From Macrostomum hystrix (lineage: Eukaryota > Platyhelminthes > Macrostomidae), in NCBI GenBank assembly GCA_950097015.1, contig CATNEN010000038.1:992001-1056000 (forward strand): a stretch of 64,000 bases of DNA, written 5' to 3'. The notes beneath the pieces are model-generated. The model had not been told where the DNA came from, ran no database searches, and was given only the letters and a program-made list of their open reading frames with translations. Shown one piece after another: positions 38,691-48,011 of the stretch (position 1 is its first letter; every line of letters starts with the position of its first letter). The position numbers were made by a program, and so were the translations under genes.

Positions 38691-39905
38691 ATACTAATCC
38701 CAGTCTAATAATCACTATTCCATGTCCAAGGATCACTAATCCCTATTCGATGATCACTAATCCTTATCCAATAATCACTAATCCCTCTCAGAGAGGCACT
38801 TATCTCACTTAAAGAATAACTGATCACTCTCCGAGAATCACTAATCCCTCTTCGGGAATCACTTATCCCATTCGAAGAATCACTAATCCGTTGCCAAGAA
38901 TCACTAATCCTTTTCCAAGAATCACCAATCCTTTTCCGAGAATCACTAATCTCTCTTCGGGAATCACTTATCCCATTCGAAGAATCACTAATCCCTCTCT
39001 AATAATCACTAATCCCTCCCCAAGTACCACTAATCCATCTCTAAGAACCACTAATCCCTCTCCAAGAACCACTAATCCCTCTCCGAGAAATACGAACCCC
39101 TCTCCGAGAACCACTAATCCCTCTCCGAGAACCACTAATCCCCCTCTCCAAGAAATACAAACCCCTCTCCAAGAAAAACTAATCCCTCTCCAAGAAATAC
39201 AAATCCCTCTCCAAGAATCATTAATCCCTCTCCAAGAAATACAATTCCCTCTCTAAGAATCACTAATCCCTCTCCAAGAACCACTAATCCCTCTCCAAGA
39301 AATACAATTCCCTCTCTAAGAATCACTAATTCCTCTCCAAGAACCACTAATCCATCTCTAAGAACCACTAATCCATCTCTAAGAACCACTAATCCATCTC
39401 CAAGAACCACTAATCCATCTCTAAGAACCACTAATCCATCTCCAAGAACCACTAATCCCTCTCCGAGAAATACGAACCCCTCTCCGAGAACCACTAATCC
39501 CTCTCCGAGAACCACTAATCCCCCTCTCCAAGAAATACAAACCCCTCTCCAAGAAAAACTAATCCCTCTCCAAGAAATACAAATCCCTCTCCAAGAATCA
39601 TTAATCCCTCTCCAAGAAATACAATTCCCTCTCTAAGAATCACTAATCCCTCTCCAAGAACCACTAATCCCTCTCCAAGAAATACAATTCCCTCTCTAAG
39701 AATCACTAATTCCTCTCCAAGAACCACTAATCCCTCTCCAAGAACCACTAATCCCTCTCCAAGAACCACTAATCCCTCTCCAAGAACCACTAATCCCTCT
39801 CCAAGAACCACTAATCCCTCTCCAAGAACCACTAATCCCTCTCCAAGAACCACTAATCCCTCTCCAAGAAATACAATTCCCTCTCCAAGAATCAGTAATT
39901 TGGAA
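38691..39905 (+). repeat. Minisatellite, 21-bp unit with 380-bp higher-order repeat
   Basis: Units are of the type aagaaccactaatccctctc, degenerate up to 38990 then regular. A block holding tacgaacccctctccgag, ctaatccccctctcc and aatacaattccctctc is repeated 380 bp apart (starting about 39060 and 39440). Ends 250 bp downstream of the PDS5 stop codon. Both strands carry long artefactual frames. Confidence 0.94.
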
Positions 39906-40154
39906 TCTTTTCTTGAGGAGAAGTATTTTAAGTTCGTTTGAGATAAACAAACTCATGTCGGATTATCTATCATTCCCACTCGTTAATCCTGATTTATGTT
40001 CGAGTTAGATTGGTTGATTAAACTTCAAATTGGTTGATCAGCATTCAAATGATCTAACCAAGCCAGAAAGGAACTACGAACCCAATGACCCTAAAGCACT
40101 CATTGAGCGTCATTAGCGGGCCCATCTAGCAAGCCTTCTCAAACGAAAAACTGT

Positions 40155-41159
40155 CTAAGAAGCGCCGCGCGACAGAGCTTCAATGGAGCGCAACTTGGCG
40201 GCCCTCCTTGGCCGTCCACTGTCGGCCCCGCTGTCGGCGCTGCTACCCGGCGTAGCCGTAGTTGAAATTGTCGACGGTGACGCAACAACTCGCGCTGAGA
40301 GGCCGACGCGACGCGATTTTTTTGCCGGCGCTGGAGAGTCGGCCGACTCCGACTCGGAGGATTCTTCCGTGGTTGCCGGGGCAACGGCGCGACGCTTTCG
40401 ATTTTCTTGCGATGTGATTGGCGTCACTTTTGATTTAGCCGCCGCCACCGCTATTGATTTCGCCGCCTTCTTTGTTCTATCTGCCGGCGCCTCCTTTGAT
40501 TTAGCTGCCGCCGCCTCCTTTGATTTTGCCGCGGGTGCCTCCTTTGATTTTGCCGCGGGTGCCTCCTTTGATTTTGCCGCGGGTGCCTCCTTTGATTTTG
40601 CCGCGGGTGCCTCCTTCGATTTTGCCGCCGGCGCTTCCTTTGATTTAGCCGCCGGCGCTTCCTTTGATTTTGCCACCGGCGCTTCCTTCGATTTAGCCGC
40701 CGGCGCTTCCTTTGATTTAGCCGCCGGCGCTTCCTTTGATTTAGCCGCCGGCGCCTCCTTTGATTTAACTGATAATGCCGTCTTTGATCTAGCCGCCGGC
40801 AGCTCATCTGGCTTCTCCGGCGAAGATTCTGAATCCGACGAGGACGACGATGAACTACTGCTCGAAGCTGCGGCCATCGAACGGCGACCCCGACCCCTGA
40901 CGGCGCCACGACCGCGACTAGCGACTGGAGCCCGCGCTGACGCTGGCGACGATTTCGAAGACTTGGTTTTTGGTTTATCATCAGCCTTGACAGGAGCTAC
41001 GGCAGGCGAACGGCCATTGTGAGCGGCCTGTTTTGCGCCAGCCATTGGCGATTTTGATGGCGATTTTGACGGCGAAGGCGAGGGCAAAGTTGAGGAAGCC
41101 GCAACAGCTGCTTTGGACATTGTTGACGGCGCGGCGGCTCCAGATGCGGCACTTTTAAC
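40155..41159 (-). CDS. PDS5: PDS5 cohesin regulator, exon 10: disordered basic C-terminal tail
   Basis: Terminal exon. Acceptor cattcctgcag|GTTAAA at 41159 (phase 0 from exon 9), stop TAG at 40157-40155, 334 residues. Begins VKSAASGAAAPSTMSKAAVA, then SPSPSKSPSKSP, AT-hook-like SRGRGAVRGRGRRS, polyserine with SDSESSPEKPDE, then about 12 tandem KSKEAPAA octapeptides, KKSRRVGLSARV and a Ser/Thr-rich end. Vertebrate PDS5B likewise has a long basic tail with AT-hook-like motifs that binds DNA. The octapeptide array is itself a 24-bp coding minisatellite. An open frame of 279 codons on the + strand is its shadow. Confidence 0.88.
   Translation of the reverse strand, partial: VKSAASGAAAPSTMSKAAVAASSTLPSPSPSKSPSKSPMAGAKQAAHNGRSPAVAPVKADDKPKTKSSKSSPASARAPVASRGRGAVRGRGRRSMAAASSSSSSSSSSDSESSPEKPDELPAARSKTALSVKSKEAPAAKSKEAPAAKSKEAPAAKSKEAPVAKSKEAPAAKSKEAPAAKSKEAPAAKSKEAPAAKSKEAPAAKSKEAPAAKSKEAAAAKSKEAPADRTKKAAKSIAVAAAKSKVTPITSQENRKRRAVAPATTEESSESESADSPAPAKKSRRVGLSARVVASPSTISTTATPGSSADSGADSGRPRRAAKLRSIEALSRGAS
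40490..40790 (-). repeat. Coding minisatellite (24-bp, octapeptide KSKEAPAA) in PDS5
   Basis: About 12 near-perfect units inside exon 10, with synonymous and Ala/Val changes. Unlike all intronic arrays in the gene, this one lies in a supported exon. Confidence 0.9.
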
Positions 41160-41224
41160 CTGCAGGAATGAGCAATATTTTCAACTGAGTTGAAGACACG
41201 GCTAAAGCAAAGCACTAATTTATC

Positions 41225-41389
41225 GTATGGGCCATGCCTTATGACCAAGCCATGCCTTATGACCAAGCAATGCCTTATGACCAAGCAATGCCTTATGACC
41301 AAGCAATGCCTTATGACCAAGCAATGCCTTATGACCAAGCAATGCCTTATGACCAAGCCATGCCTTATGACCAAGCAATGCCTTATGAC
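41225..41389 (+). repeat. Minisatellite, 18-bp unit atgaccaagcaatgcctt, left part
   Basis: About 9 copies in PDS5 intron 9. The array is interrupted at 41389 by the LTR retrotransposon and resumes at 45995 with the duplicated atgac. Confidence 0.93.
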
Positions 41390-41574
41390 TGTAATAACTA
41401 AGGCCGAGGCTATTTTTAGTGAGCAGACAAAACTCTCAATCTTTACTGCCACGCTGAGCGCGCGTCCATATATTATTTGCTAGAACTGGGGTGGCGACAC
41501 CCACCCCGCTCCGCAACCAATCAAACGACCCAGGTGTACACCTGGGCCTGGCTCACGTGCGTACGCACACTACA
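41390..41574 (-). repeat. 3' LTR of the Ty3/gypsy element
   Basis: 185 bp, TG...CA ends. Contains caggtgtacacctg, a near-perfect palindrome, and catatatta as a possible TATA-like core. Matches the 5' LTR base for base by eye. Confidence 0.95.
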
Positions 41575-41586
41575 TCTCTCCCCCTT
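41575..41586 (-). promoter_or_regulatory. Polypurine tract
   Basis: On the - strand aagggggagaga, directly against the 3' LTR start; the standard plus-strand primer position for LTR elements. Confidence 0.85.
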
Positions 41587-41792
41587 CGAACAGAAACTGT
41601 GGGGAGACAAAAAAGAACGAATTCGAGAAGCAAGATGTCGAAAAGAACGAAAAAGAACTCGACCGAAAAAAAATATGCAGCTATTGGAGGAAATAAAACA
41701 CTCGCATTGATAGTCGCATCGGACTTGCAAAGAAAAGCGTGCATGTGATTGTTAATGTCAGTGGAAAAGTCAGTTCGTTTTCAGTCCTTGGT

Positions 41793-44700
41793 TTAGTCCT
41801 TGTAGATCTTCACGCCACCCCGTGCAGCGCGGGGGTGCGGGCGCAGCGCCACCGGGGATTCGGCCGGGTTCCGCGCCGCCTCGCCTGGAGTTTCTGGCGC
41901 GGCAGCCTGCGGCCTGGCACCAGCGTCGTCTGATTCTGGGGTGACGACCTTGACCGCCGTGCAATGCCGCCAGCAGGCCGCGCCGTCACGACGCAGCATC
42001 AGCGAGTTGCCGGCCACCCGCTGGACTGTCCAGGCGCCGCTCTCGAATGGCGTTTGCGTCTTGCTGGCACCGACTCGCCGTCGCAGCACCGAATCGCCGA
42101 CCTGGATTTCGTGCCGCCGTGGCCGCCTCCTGGCGTCCGCTCGCTGCTTCATCGCGGCCTTGGCGCTCGCATCCATCTCTCGCAGCCGCTGCTCGTTGAT
42201 GCGGACGCGCTGGGATGGCCGGGCGGCGGGGATGACATCATTTGGTCGCCGGCCCATCAGCAGCTCGGCTGGCGCGCGGCCCGTGGCTGTGTGCGGCGTG
42301 TTCCTGTAGGCCAGCAGCCACTCGTCCAGAGCAGCCCTCCAGTCGCGCCGCTCCTCGATTGCCGCCCGCACGACCTTGTTGATTGAGCGGTTCAGCCGCT
42401 CTGTCATGCCGTTGGCGGCTGGGTAGTAAGGCGTGATGAGGCGGTGCTTGATGCCGTAGCTTTCTAGGAAACGGCCAAACTCCTTGGATGAAAATGGCGG
42501 CCCGTTGTCAGTTACGAGCTCCTGCGGGATGCCAAATCGCGCGAACATTTCTCGCAGGCGCGGGACCAGTGCCTCGGCCGTCGTTGTCTGCATGAGCTGC
42601 ACCTCTGGGAATCTCGAGTATCTGTCCACGCACACCAGCAGCATGTTGTTGTTGATCGGGCCTACAAAGTCAGCCCCAATCGACAACCAGGCGCCCTTAG
42701 GGATAGGCGTCGGCTGTAGAGGCGTAGCCCGGACGGCTGGCGTGTGAGACGTGATGGCACAGCTGCGGCACCGACTGACGAACTCCTCCGCTTGTGTTGC
42801 CATTCTCGGCCACCAGACCTTGCTGCTGAGCCTTGCGGTCGTCTTCTGCGAGCACTGGTGTCCTTGGTGCGCCAGCTCGAGCATCTGCTGCCGTAGAGCT
42901 GCTGGCACGACAATCCGCTGATGCCGAAGAAGAACTCCGTCTACCGCCGACAGCTCCTCTCGCAGCGCGTGGAGTGACCGCATCTCAGCGCTAGAGCGGT
43001 CCCATTGGCCGCCTTGCATCGCTGCTATTGCTGCCCGGATAACTGGGTCGCTGGCTGAGCTCTTGCGGATGTCTTCGAGCGTGAGCGCCTTCGGGACAGC
43101 CGCCTGCGCTACCTCGTTTATGTAGGCCTCTCTCAGCTGCTCGCTGGTCCTACTTCCTTCAGCGTTTAGAGGCTGCCTGCTGAGTATGTCTGCAGCATTG
43201 GACGCTCCTGGCTGGTATTCGACCTTGAATACCAGGTGCTGGATACGCAGCGCCATACGCTCGACTCGTGGAGGCGGCCGTGACCCTGGCGCATACATGG
43301 CTGTCAGCGGCTTGTGGTCGGAGATCACCGTGAATTCGGGCGATCCATACAAGTAGTACTCAAACTTCAGGCAGCCGAACTTCACGGCGAGCGCCTCTTT
43401 TTCGGTCTGCGAATATCGCCGCTCTACGTCGGAGAGGGTCCGGCTCGCGTATGCGACTGGCCGCGAACTGCCGTCGTGCTGTACTTGCGCCAGGATTGCG
43501 CCGAGTCCGGTTGGTCCCGCGTCCACAATCAGCTGTGTCCGTAGCCGCTTGTCGTAGAATGCCAGCGTTGTCGGCTCCGCAATGCTGCGCTTTAGCTGCG
43601 CAAAGGCGCTGGCCTGGTCGGCGCCCCACTGCCAGTCGGTGTTCTTCCGGGTCAGGCGTCGCAGCGGCTCCGCCACCTTGGCCAGCTGTGGCGTGAATAC
43701 TGCGAGATAATTCACGAGGCCCAAGAACGATCGAAGTTGGCTTATCGTCTCTGGCACCTTGAATTCTTGAACGGCGGCGACCTTGCTTTCTGTGGCTTGG
43801 ACTCCTTCGGCCGTCAGTCGCATTCCCATAAACTCAATGCTGCTGCGTGCCAACCTGCATTTTCGAGCATTTAGCGTGATGCCGTGTTGCGCCAGGCGGG
43901 CCAGGCAGGCCTCGAGGCTGCTGTTGTGCTCCGCCATCGTGCGGCCGAACACGACCACGTCGTCGTGGATCCATTTTACGTTGGGCAGGCCTGCCAGCAC
44001 TCTGCACATCACGCTCTGTAGGATCTCCTGTGAGGTGGACAGGCCCATGCACAGCCGAGTGAGACGACGAAGTCCTCGGGGTGTCGAGAATGTCAGCAGA
44101 TTGCGGCATTCCTCTGCTACAGGCACCTGGTAGAACGCCTTCGCGATGTCCAGTTCCGAGAAGACGGTGCTGCCGGCCATGTCTCCCGTCACCTCTTCAA
44201 AAGTCGGAATCTGGTGACGCTCGCGGATGACATAGCGATTGACATCGCGGAGGTCCTGTGTGATCCGCACTTCGCCTGGCTCCTTCTTGGGCACAACGAC
44301 CATCCGCGCGACCCACGGAACTGGTCCGTCGACGGGCTCGATGATTCCGAGCTGCTCCAGTAGCTGCAGCTCCTTGTCCACTGCCTCGGCCAGGTGAATC
44401 GGTACCTTAGACGGTGCGTGACAAACCGGTCGGGCGTTGTCGGTCAGGTGGATGCTGACTGGCGGCCCGGTGAAGCAGCCGATGCCGCTGAGCACGCTGG
44501 AGTACTTGCGCAGTATCCTGCCAAGGGCATCTTGGGGCATTCCACTGGATCTCGTGTTGCCGAGGAGGCTGTCGACAGCCACCTCCGCTTCCGCGACCTG
44601 CAGCACCTGATGATCGACCGTCGGTGGTGGTCCGATCCGCAGGATTTCCATTTGAGTGGCCGTCTGCCTGCCGATGATGGTGATGCCTCTGCCTTCGACA

Positions 44701-45776
44701 ACGTGAAATGTGGCGACCGCCCGTCGGCCGAATAAGCGGATGGACATCGCCGCCTTGCCGATGAGTTGCATCGGCCGGTCCGAGCCGTACGCGAACAACC
44801 TGTCAGAGGCTGCTTGCAGACGCGGCCGCTGTTTAAGGCTCTCAAACGTTGCGCGGTTGATCACATTGCGAGCCGCCCCGCTGTCGATCAGCACTGACAG
44901 TCTGGTGCCGTTGATCTCAGCTACTGTGTGGGCGGATTGCTCCTCCTGGTCGACCTTGAATACGCCGGTGTCCGGGTCGTCCACCCTCTCGTAGCTGGTC
45001 TCACCTTGCAGCATCGCGACAGCATTCGAATTGCTTTGGGGCGCCTCCTGCCTGGACCTGCAAGCTCGGGCGAAGTGGCCTGGCTTTCCGCACTTTCTGC
45101 AGCTCTTGCCTTGCGCCGCGGCGCACGTGGAGTGCCCTGGCCTGCCGCACCGATTGCAGCGCACCTGCGGCCCTGGTGGCTGCTCGGCTCTCCGGATGGC
45201 TGCGAGTTGCTGCTGCGGCTCACCTGGCCTGCCGTTCTCCATCGCGCTGGCCTGCTGCTCCGCCGCTTCTTTGGCTCTCGCCTTCCTCAGCACATCTGTC
45301 AGGGTGATGTCTTTGCTCTGTAGGAAGTCTCTCCTCAGCCTCTCGGAGTCACAGTAGGCGACGATTTTGTCTCGGATCAGCGAGTCCTTGATCGCTCCAA
45401 ACTCGCACGGCTCCGCCGCCTTGCGCAGGCGCTGGTACCACTGGTCGATTGTCTCGCCTTGCTGTTGTCTGCAGGTCTCGAACTTGAAGCGGAGGAACAC
45501 GATGCTGTTCTTGCCGTCCCAGAATTCCTGGATATTCTTTGCGAGGCTGCTGTAGTCTTCCCCAGCGTCAATTTCATTCTCTTCGACGATGGTCTGCAGC
45601 TCCTCTCCCGCGGCGTACAACAGCAGGTGCTGCCCTCGCTTTGCGTCATGGATCCCAGCTGCGTTAATGTATGTGGCGAACCGGCGAGCCCATGCAGTCC
45701 AGCGCTGTGCAGTTGAGTGGCAATCGCTATCGATAACAAACTGGCCGGGAGGCGCGAGAGAAATTTGCTCAGTCAT
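41793..45776 (-). CDS. Gag-Pol polyprotein of the Ty3/gypsy element, 1327 aa
   Basis: One frame from ATG 45776 to a stop at 41793, with no frameshift between gag and pol. Order: Gag (1-200); two zinc knuckles near 205-240 (second is CRKCGKPGHFARAC, first is compressed, CNRCGRPGHSTC); aspartic protease with LIDSGAAR near 297; reverse transcriptase from about 490 with VRITQDLRDVN and catalytic WIHDDVVV near 602; RNase H with VDAGPTGLGA near 752; integrase zinc motif HQGH...CRSC near 970-1005; catalytic core with ADFVG, TDNGPP and MTERLN (D, D, E) between about 1034 and 1126. Order PR-RT-RH-IN defines Ty3/gypsy. No envelope gene. All catalytic residues appear present, so the copy may be active. 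HDD instead of the common YxDD is a lineage feature, not damage. Confidence 0.96.
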   Translation of the reverse strand: MTEQISLAPPGQFVIDSDCHSTAQRWTAWARRFATYINAAGIHDAKRGQHLLLYAAGEELQTIVEENEIDAGEDYSSLAKNIQEFWDGKNSIVFLRFKFETCRQQQGETIDQWYQRLRKAAEPCEFGAIKDSLIRDKIVAYCDSERLRRDFLQSKDITLTDVLRKARAKEAAEQQASAMENGRPGEPQQQLAAIRRAEQPPGPQVRCNRCGRPGHSTCAAAQGKSCRKCGKPGHFARACRSRQEAPQSNSNAVAMLQGETSYERVDDPDTGVFKVDQEEQSAHTVAEINGTRLSVLIDSGAARNVINRATFESLKQRPRLQAASDRLFAYGSDRPMQLIGKAAMSIRLFGRRAVATFHVVEGRGITIIGRQTATQMEILRIGPPPTVDHQVLQVAEAEVAVDSLLGNTRSSGMPQDALGRILRKYSSVLSGIGCFTGPPVSIHLTDNARPVCHAPSKVPIHLAEAVDKELQLLEQLGIIEPVDGPVPWVARMVVVPKKEPGEVRITQDLRDVNRYVIRERHQIPTFEEVTGDMAGSTVFSELDIAKAFYQVPVAEECRNLLTFSTPRGLRRLTRLCMGLSTSQEILQSVMCRVLAGLPNVKWIHDDVVVFGRTMAEHNSSLEACLARLAQHGITLNARKCRLARSSIEFMGMRLTAEGVQATESKVAAVQEFKVPETISQLRSFLGLVNYLAVFTPQLAKVAEPLRRLTRKNTDWQWGADQASAFAQLKRSIAEPTTLAFYDKRLRTQLIVDAGPTGLGAILAQVQHDGSSRPVAYASRTLSDVERRYSQTEKEALAVKFGCLKFEYYLYGSPEFTVISDHKPLTAMYAPGSRPPPRVERMALRIQHLVFKVEYQPGASNAADILSRQPLNAEGSRTSEQLREAYINEVAQAAVPKALTLEDIRKSSASDPVIRAAIAAMQGGQWDRSSAEMRSLHALREELSAVDGVLLRHQRIVVPAALRQQMLELAHQGHQCSQKTTARLSSKVWWPRMATQAEEFVSRCRSCAITSHTPAVRATPLQPTPIPKGAWLSIGADFVGPINNNMLLVCVDRYSRFPEVQLMQTTTAEALVPRLREMFARFGIPQELVTDNGPPFSSKEFGRFLESYGIKHRLITPYYPAANGMTERLNRSINKVVRAAIEERRDWRAALDEWLLAYRNTPHTATGRAPAELLMGRRPNDVIPAARPSQRVRINEQRLREMDASAKAAMKQRADARRRPRRHEIQVGDSVLRRRVGASKTQTPFESGAWTVQRVAGNSLMLRRDGAACWRHCTAVKVVTPESDDAGARPQAAAPETPGEAARNPAESPVALRPHPRAARGGVKIYKD

Positions 45777-45790
45777 GGTGCACTAGGGGT

Positions 45791-45808
45791 TCGGGGCTTG
45801 CGATGCCA
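45791..45808 (-). promoter_or_regulatory. tRNA primer-binding site
   Basis: On the - strand the sequence begins TGGCATCGCAAG one base after the 5' LTR, complementary to a tRNA 3' end finishing GCGATGCCA. The tRNA identity was not assigned. Confidence 0.8.
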
Positions 45809-45809
45809 T

Positions 45810-45994
45810 TGTAATAACTAAGGCCGAGGCTATTTTTAGTGAGCAGACAAAACTCTCAATCTTTACTGCCACGCTGAGCGCGCGTCCATATATTATTTGC
45901 TAGAACTGGGGTGGCGACACCCACCCCGCTCCGCAACCAATCAAACGACCCAGGTGTACACCTGGGCCTGGCTCACGTGCGTACGCACACTACA
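45810..45994 (-). repeat. 5' LTR of the Ty3/gypsy element
   Basis: 185 bp, same sequence as 41390-41574. It would hold the element's promoter, which points along PDS5 transcription. Confidence 0.95.
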
Positions 45995-46145
45995 ATGACC
46001 AAGCAATCTCTTATGACCAAGCAATGCCTTATGACCAAGCAATCTCTTATGACCAAGCAATGCCTCATGACCAAGCAATGCCTCATGACCAAGCAATGCC
46101 TCATGACCAAAGCCAAGTCTTATGACCAAGCAATGCCTTATCATG
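45995..46145 (+). repeat. Minisatellite, 18-bp unit atgaccaagcaatgcctt, right part
   Basis: About 8 copies with aatctctt and gcctcatg variants. Continuation of 41225-41389 beyond the retrotransposon. Confidence 0.92.
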
Positions 46146-46219
46146 CAAACATGACTTTTGCTCATATCATAAAATATCACTAGACCTCGTTTTTATGACC
46201 ACACAAAATCTAAATTAAT

Positions 46220-46470
46220 TCCTAATTAATCAGATCATGGCAAATAACCAGACCATGGCAAATGATCAGATCATGGCAAATGACCAGATCATGGCAAATG
46301 ATCAGATCATGGCAAATGATCAGATCATGGCAAATGACCAGATCATGGCAAATGACCAGATCATGGCAAATAACCAGAACATGGCAAATGATCAGATCAT
46401 GGCAAATGACCAGATCATGGCAAATGACCAGATCATGGCAAATGATCAGATCATGGCAAACGACCGGACC
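46220..46470 (+). repeat. Minisatellite, 18-bp unit atggcaaatgatcagatc
   Basis: About 13 copies in PDS5 intron 9, about 130 bp from exon 9. Units contain the near-palindrome atgatc-a-gatcat. Variants tgaccag and taaccag. Confidence 0.94.
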
Positions 46471-46600
46471 ACGCTTTATTACCTGGCTATGTCTAATGAC
46501 TAGACCAGACATATCTTACGGATAAGCCGGTTCGACTCAAATTTAACTTAAATTAAAATGTGACTAATGCCAAAAACTATCAGTAAAAAATAAAAATCAC

Positions 46601-47054
46601 CTTAGTAGCCGGTGTACTCTTAACCAGCGTTGGCGACGGCGAGCGGTCGATGGCGGCCTGACCGGCAGTCCGCTTGCCAGGCCGAATCCGATCCTTGGGA
46701 ATGAGGCCCTGCTTAACAGCTGTCGGATTTTTTGGCGGGCTGAACTGCAGCCCGGCTGGCAGGTTGGCGAACTCCGGCGATGCGTTGACCTCGCGACTGG
46801 CTGGGAACTGGTACAGCCGCTTGGGTAGCTGCGGCTCGATGGGATAGCTGGATATGGAAAAGTTTGCACTTTTAGTAACGATGAGGCCCAGGGCTAGATC
46901 GGCGACAGCGTGCAGCTTCCTATTGGCCAATTCGTCGTCTGGTCGCTGGGCGTCGCAGGCCTGGCGCATTTTCTCCAGCATGCGACGAAGGAAGCCGAAA
47001 TTCTCGCCTTTGGCAATGAGCGGTTCTAGCAGAAAGCGGAGGCCGGACTTCAGT
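46601..47054 (-). CDS. PDS5: PDS5 cohesin regulator, exon 9
   Basis: 454 nt. Acceptor cacgccag|A at 47054 (completes an AG|A arginine), donor ACTAAG|GTGATT at 46600. Encodes LKSGLRFLLEPLIAKGENFG, RRMLEKMRQACDAQRPDD, KLHAVADLALGLIVTKSAN, PQLPKRLYQFP and LPAGLQFSPPKNP. These align with the last helical repeats of PDS5 and the PLPxxxF-type segment that follows them. The final 40 residues are already the basic tail. The frame beyond the donor ends after six codons. Confidence 0.9.
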
Positions 47055-47139
47055 CTGGCGTGGGATTGTGCGATAGAAAACCAGGGATAAACAAAGAGTG
47101 AGCTAAACGTAATCGATACATGCTGAGGAATACAATACT

Positions 47140-47550
47140 ACGAGAAAGGTGAGACGAGATAAGAGTAGGGTGAGACGAGATGAGAGTAGGGTGAGAAGAG
47201 ATGACAGTAGGGTGAGACGAGATGAGAGTAGGGTGAGAAGAGATGAGAGTAGGGTGAGAAGAGATGACAGTAGGGTGAGACGAGATGAGAGTAGGGTGAG
47301 AAGAGATGACAGTAGGGTGAGACGAGATGAGAGTAGGGTGAGAAGAGATGACAGTAGGGTGAGACGAGATGAGAGTAGGGTGAGACGAGATAAGAGTAGC
47401 GTGAGATGAGATGACAGTAGGGTGAGACGAGATGAGAGTAGTGTGAGACAAGATGAGAGTAGGCTGAGACGAGATAAGAGTAGGGTGAGAAGAGATGAGA
47501 GTAGGGTGAGACGAGATGAGAGTAGGGTGAGACGAGATGAGATGAAATTG
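47140..47550 (+). repeat. Minisatellite, 21-bp unit with gagtagggtgagacgag
   Basis: About 19 copies in PDS5 intron 8, purine-rich. Open on both strands (VRRDESR type). Confidence 0.94.
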
Positions 47551-47677
47551 GGATGAGATAAACTAGATAAGAGTGAGATGAAGAAGACGAATAATTAAGG
47601 ATAGAAAAAGAAAAATTCAATGTGACGTCAGCTGCACAGTTTACGAGAGCATGAATAAAGGAGCGATAAACACTCAC

Positions 47678-47966
47678 CTAGCCACTTGTTTGGCATCTTT
47701 AGGCGACTCTAAGTGCGGATCATTGGCCAACAGGTGCACAGCGTAGGGCAGCGTGTAGTCGGGCAGCACGCTGAAGAACCTCACCTTGTCATTAGCGATG
47801 ACAGACTGCTTGGCGAGGAGTTCTCGGCGAACAGACACGCAGCGGGCGTAGTACTGCCTGGCCAGCTGCTGGAAGTCCTTGTCGTCAGCCGCCTCAGTGA
47901 CGTAGGCGAACATTGCCATGAACTGCAGCGGCAGCCGAAACTTGGTAAGGCCGCGGTGGAGCTTAT
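47678..47966 (-). CDS. PDS5: PDS5 cohesin regulator, exon 8
   Basis: 289 nt. Acceptor tctcgcag|AT at 47966 (phase 1), donor GCTAG|GTGAGT at 47677 (phase 2). Encodes DKLHRGLTKFRLPLQFMAMF, ARQYYARCVSVRRELLAKQ and VLPDYTLPYAVHLLANDPH, matching the PDS5 KLHKGL...LPLEYMA and LPEYVVPYTIHLLAHDPD segments. Helical (HEAT-type) repeats near the C-terminal end of the scaffold. Confidence 0.93.
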
Positions 47967-48011
47967 CTGCGAGATAATTTTCAGGTGTCATTGCACGAAC
48001 AGATTACTCAT

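Larger units (their letters stand above)
41390..45994 (-). mobile_element. Full-length Ty3/gypsy-type LTR retrotransposon, 4605 bp
   Basis: Two 185-bp LTRs (41390-41574 and 45810-45994) start tgtaataac and end cactaca, and I find no difference between them. The element is flanked by the 5-bp target duplication atgac (41385-41389, 45995-45999). On the - strand it has a primer-binding site one base after the 5' LTR, one uninterrupted Gag-Pol frame, and a polypurine tract touching the 3' LTR. Inserted in PDS5 intron 9, in the same transcriptional orientation as PDS5. Identical LTRs indicate a very recent insertion. Confidence 0.97.

Noticed and set aside
40183-41022. 279-codon + strand frame (GASFDFAA repeats)
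   Set aside because: Antisense of the PDS5 KSKEAPAA tail; the - strand frame is supported by splicing and homology.
41941-45786. Many + strand frames across the retrotransposon
   Set aside because: Shadows of the GC-rich Gag-Pol frame on the other strand.
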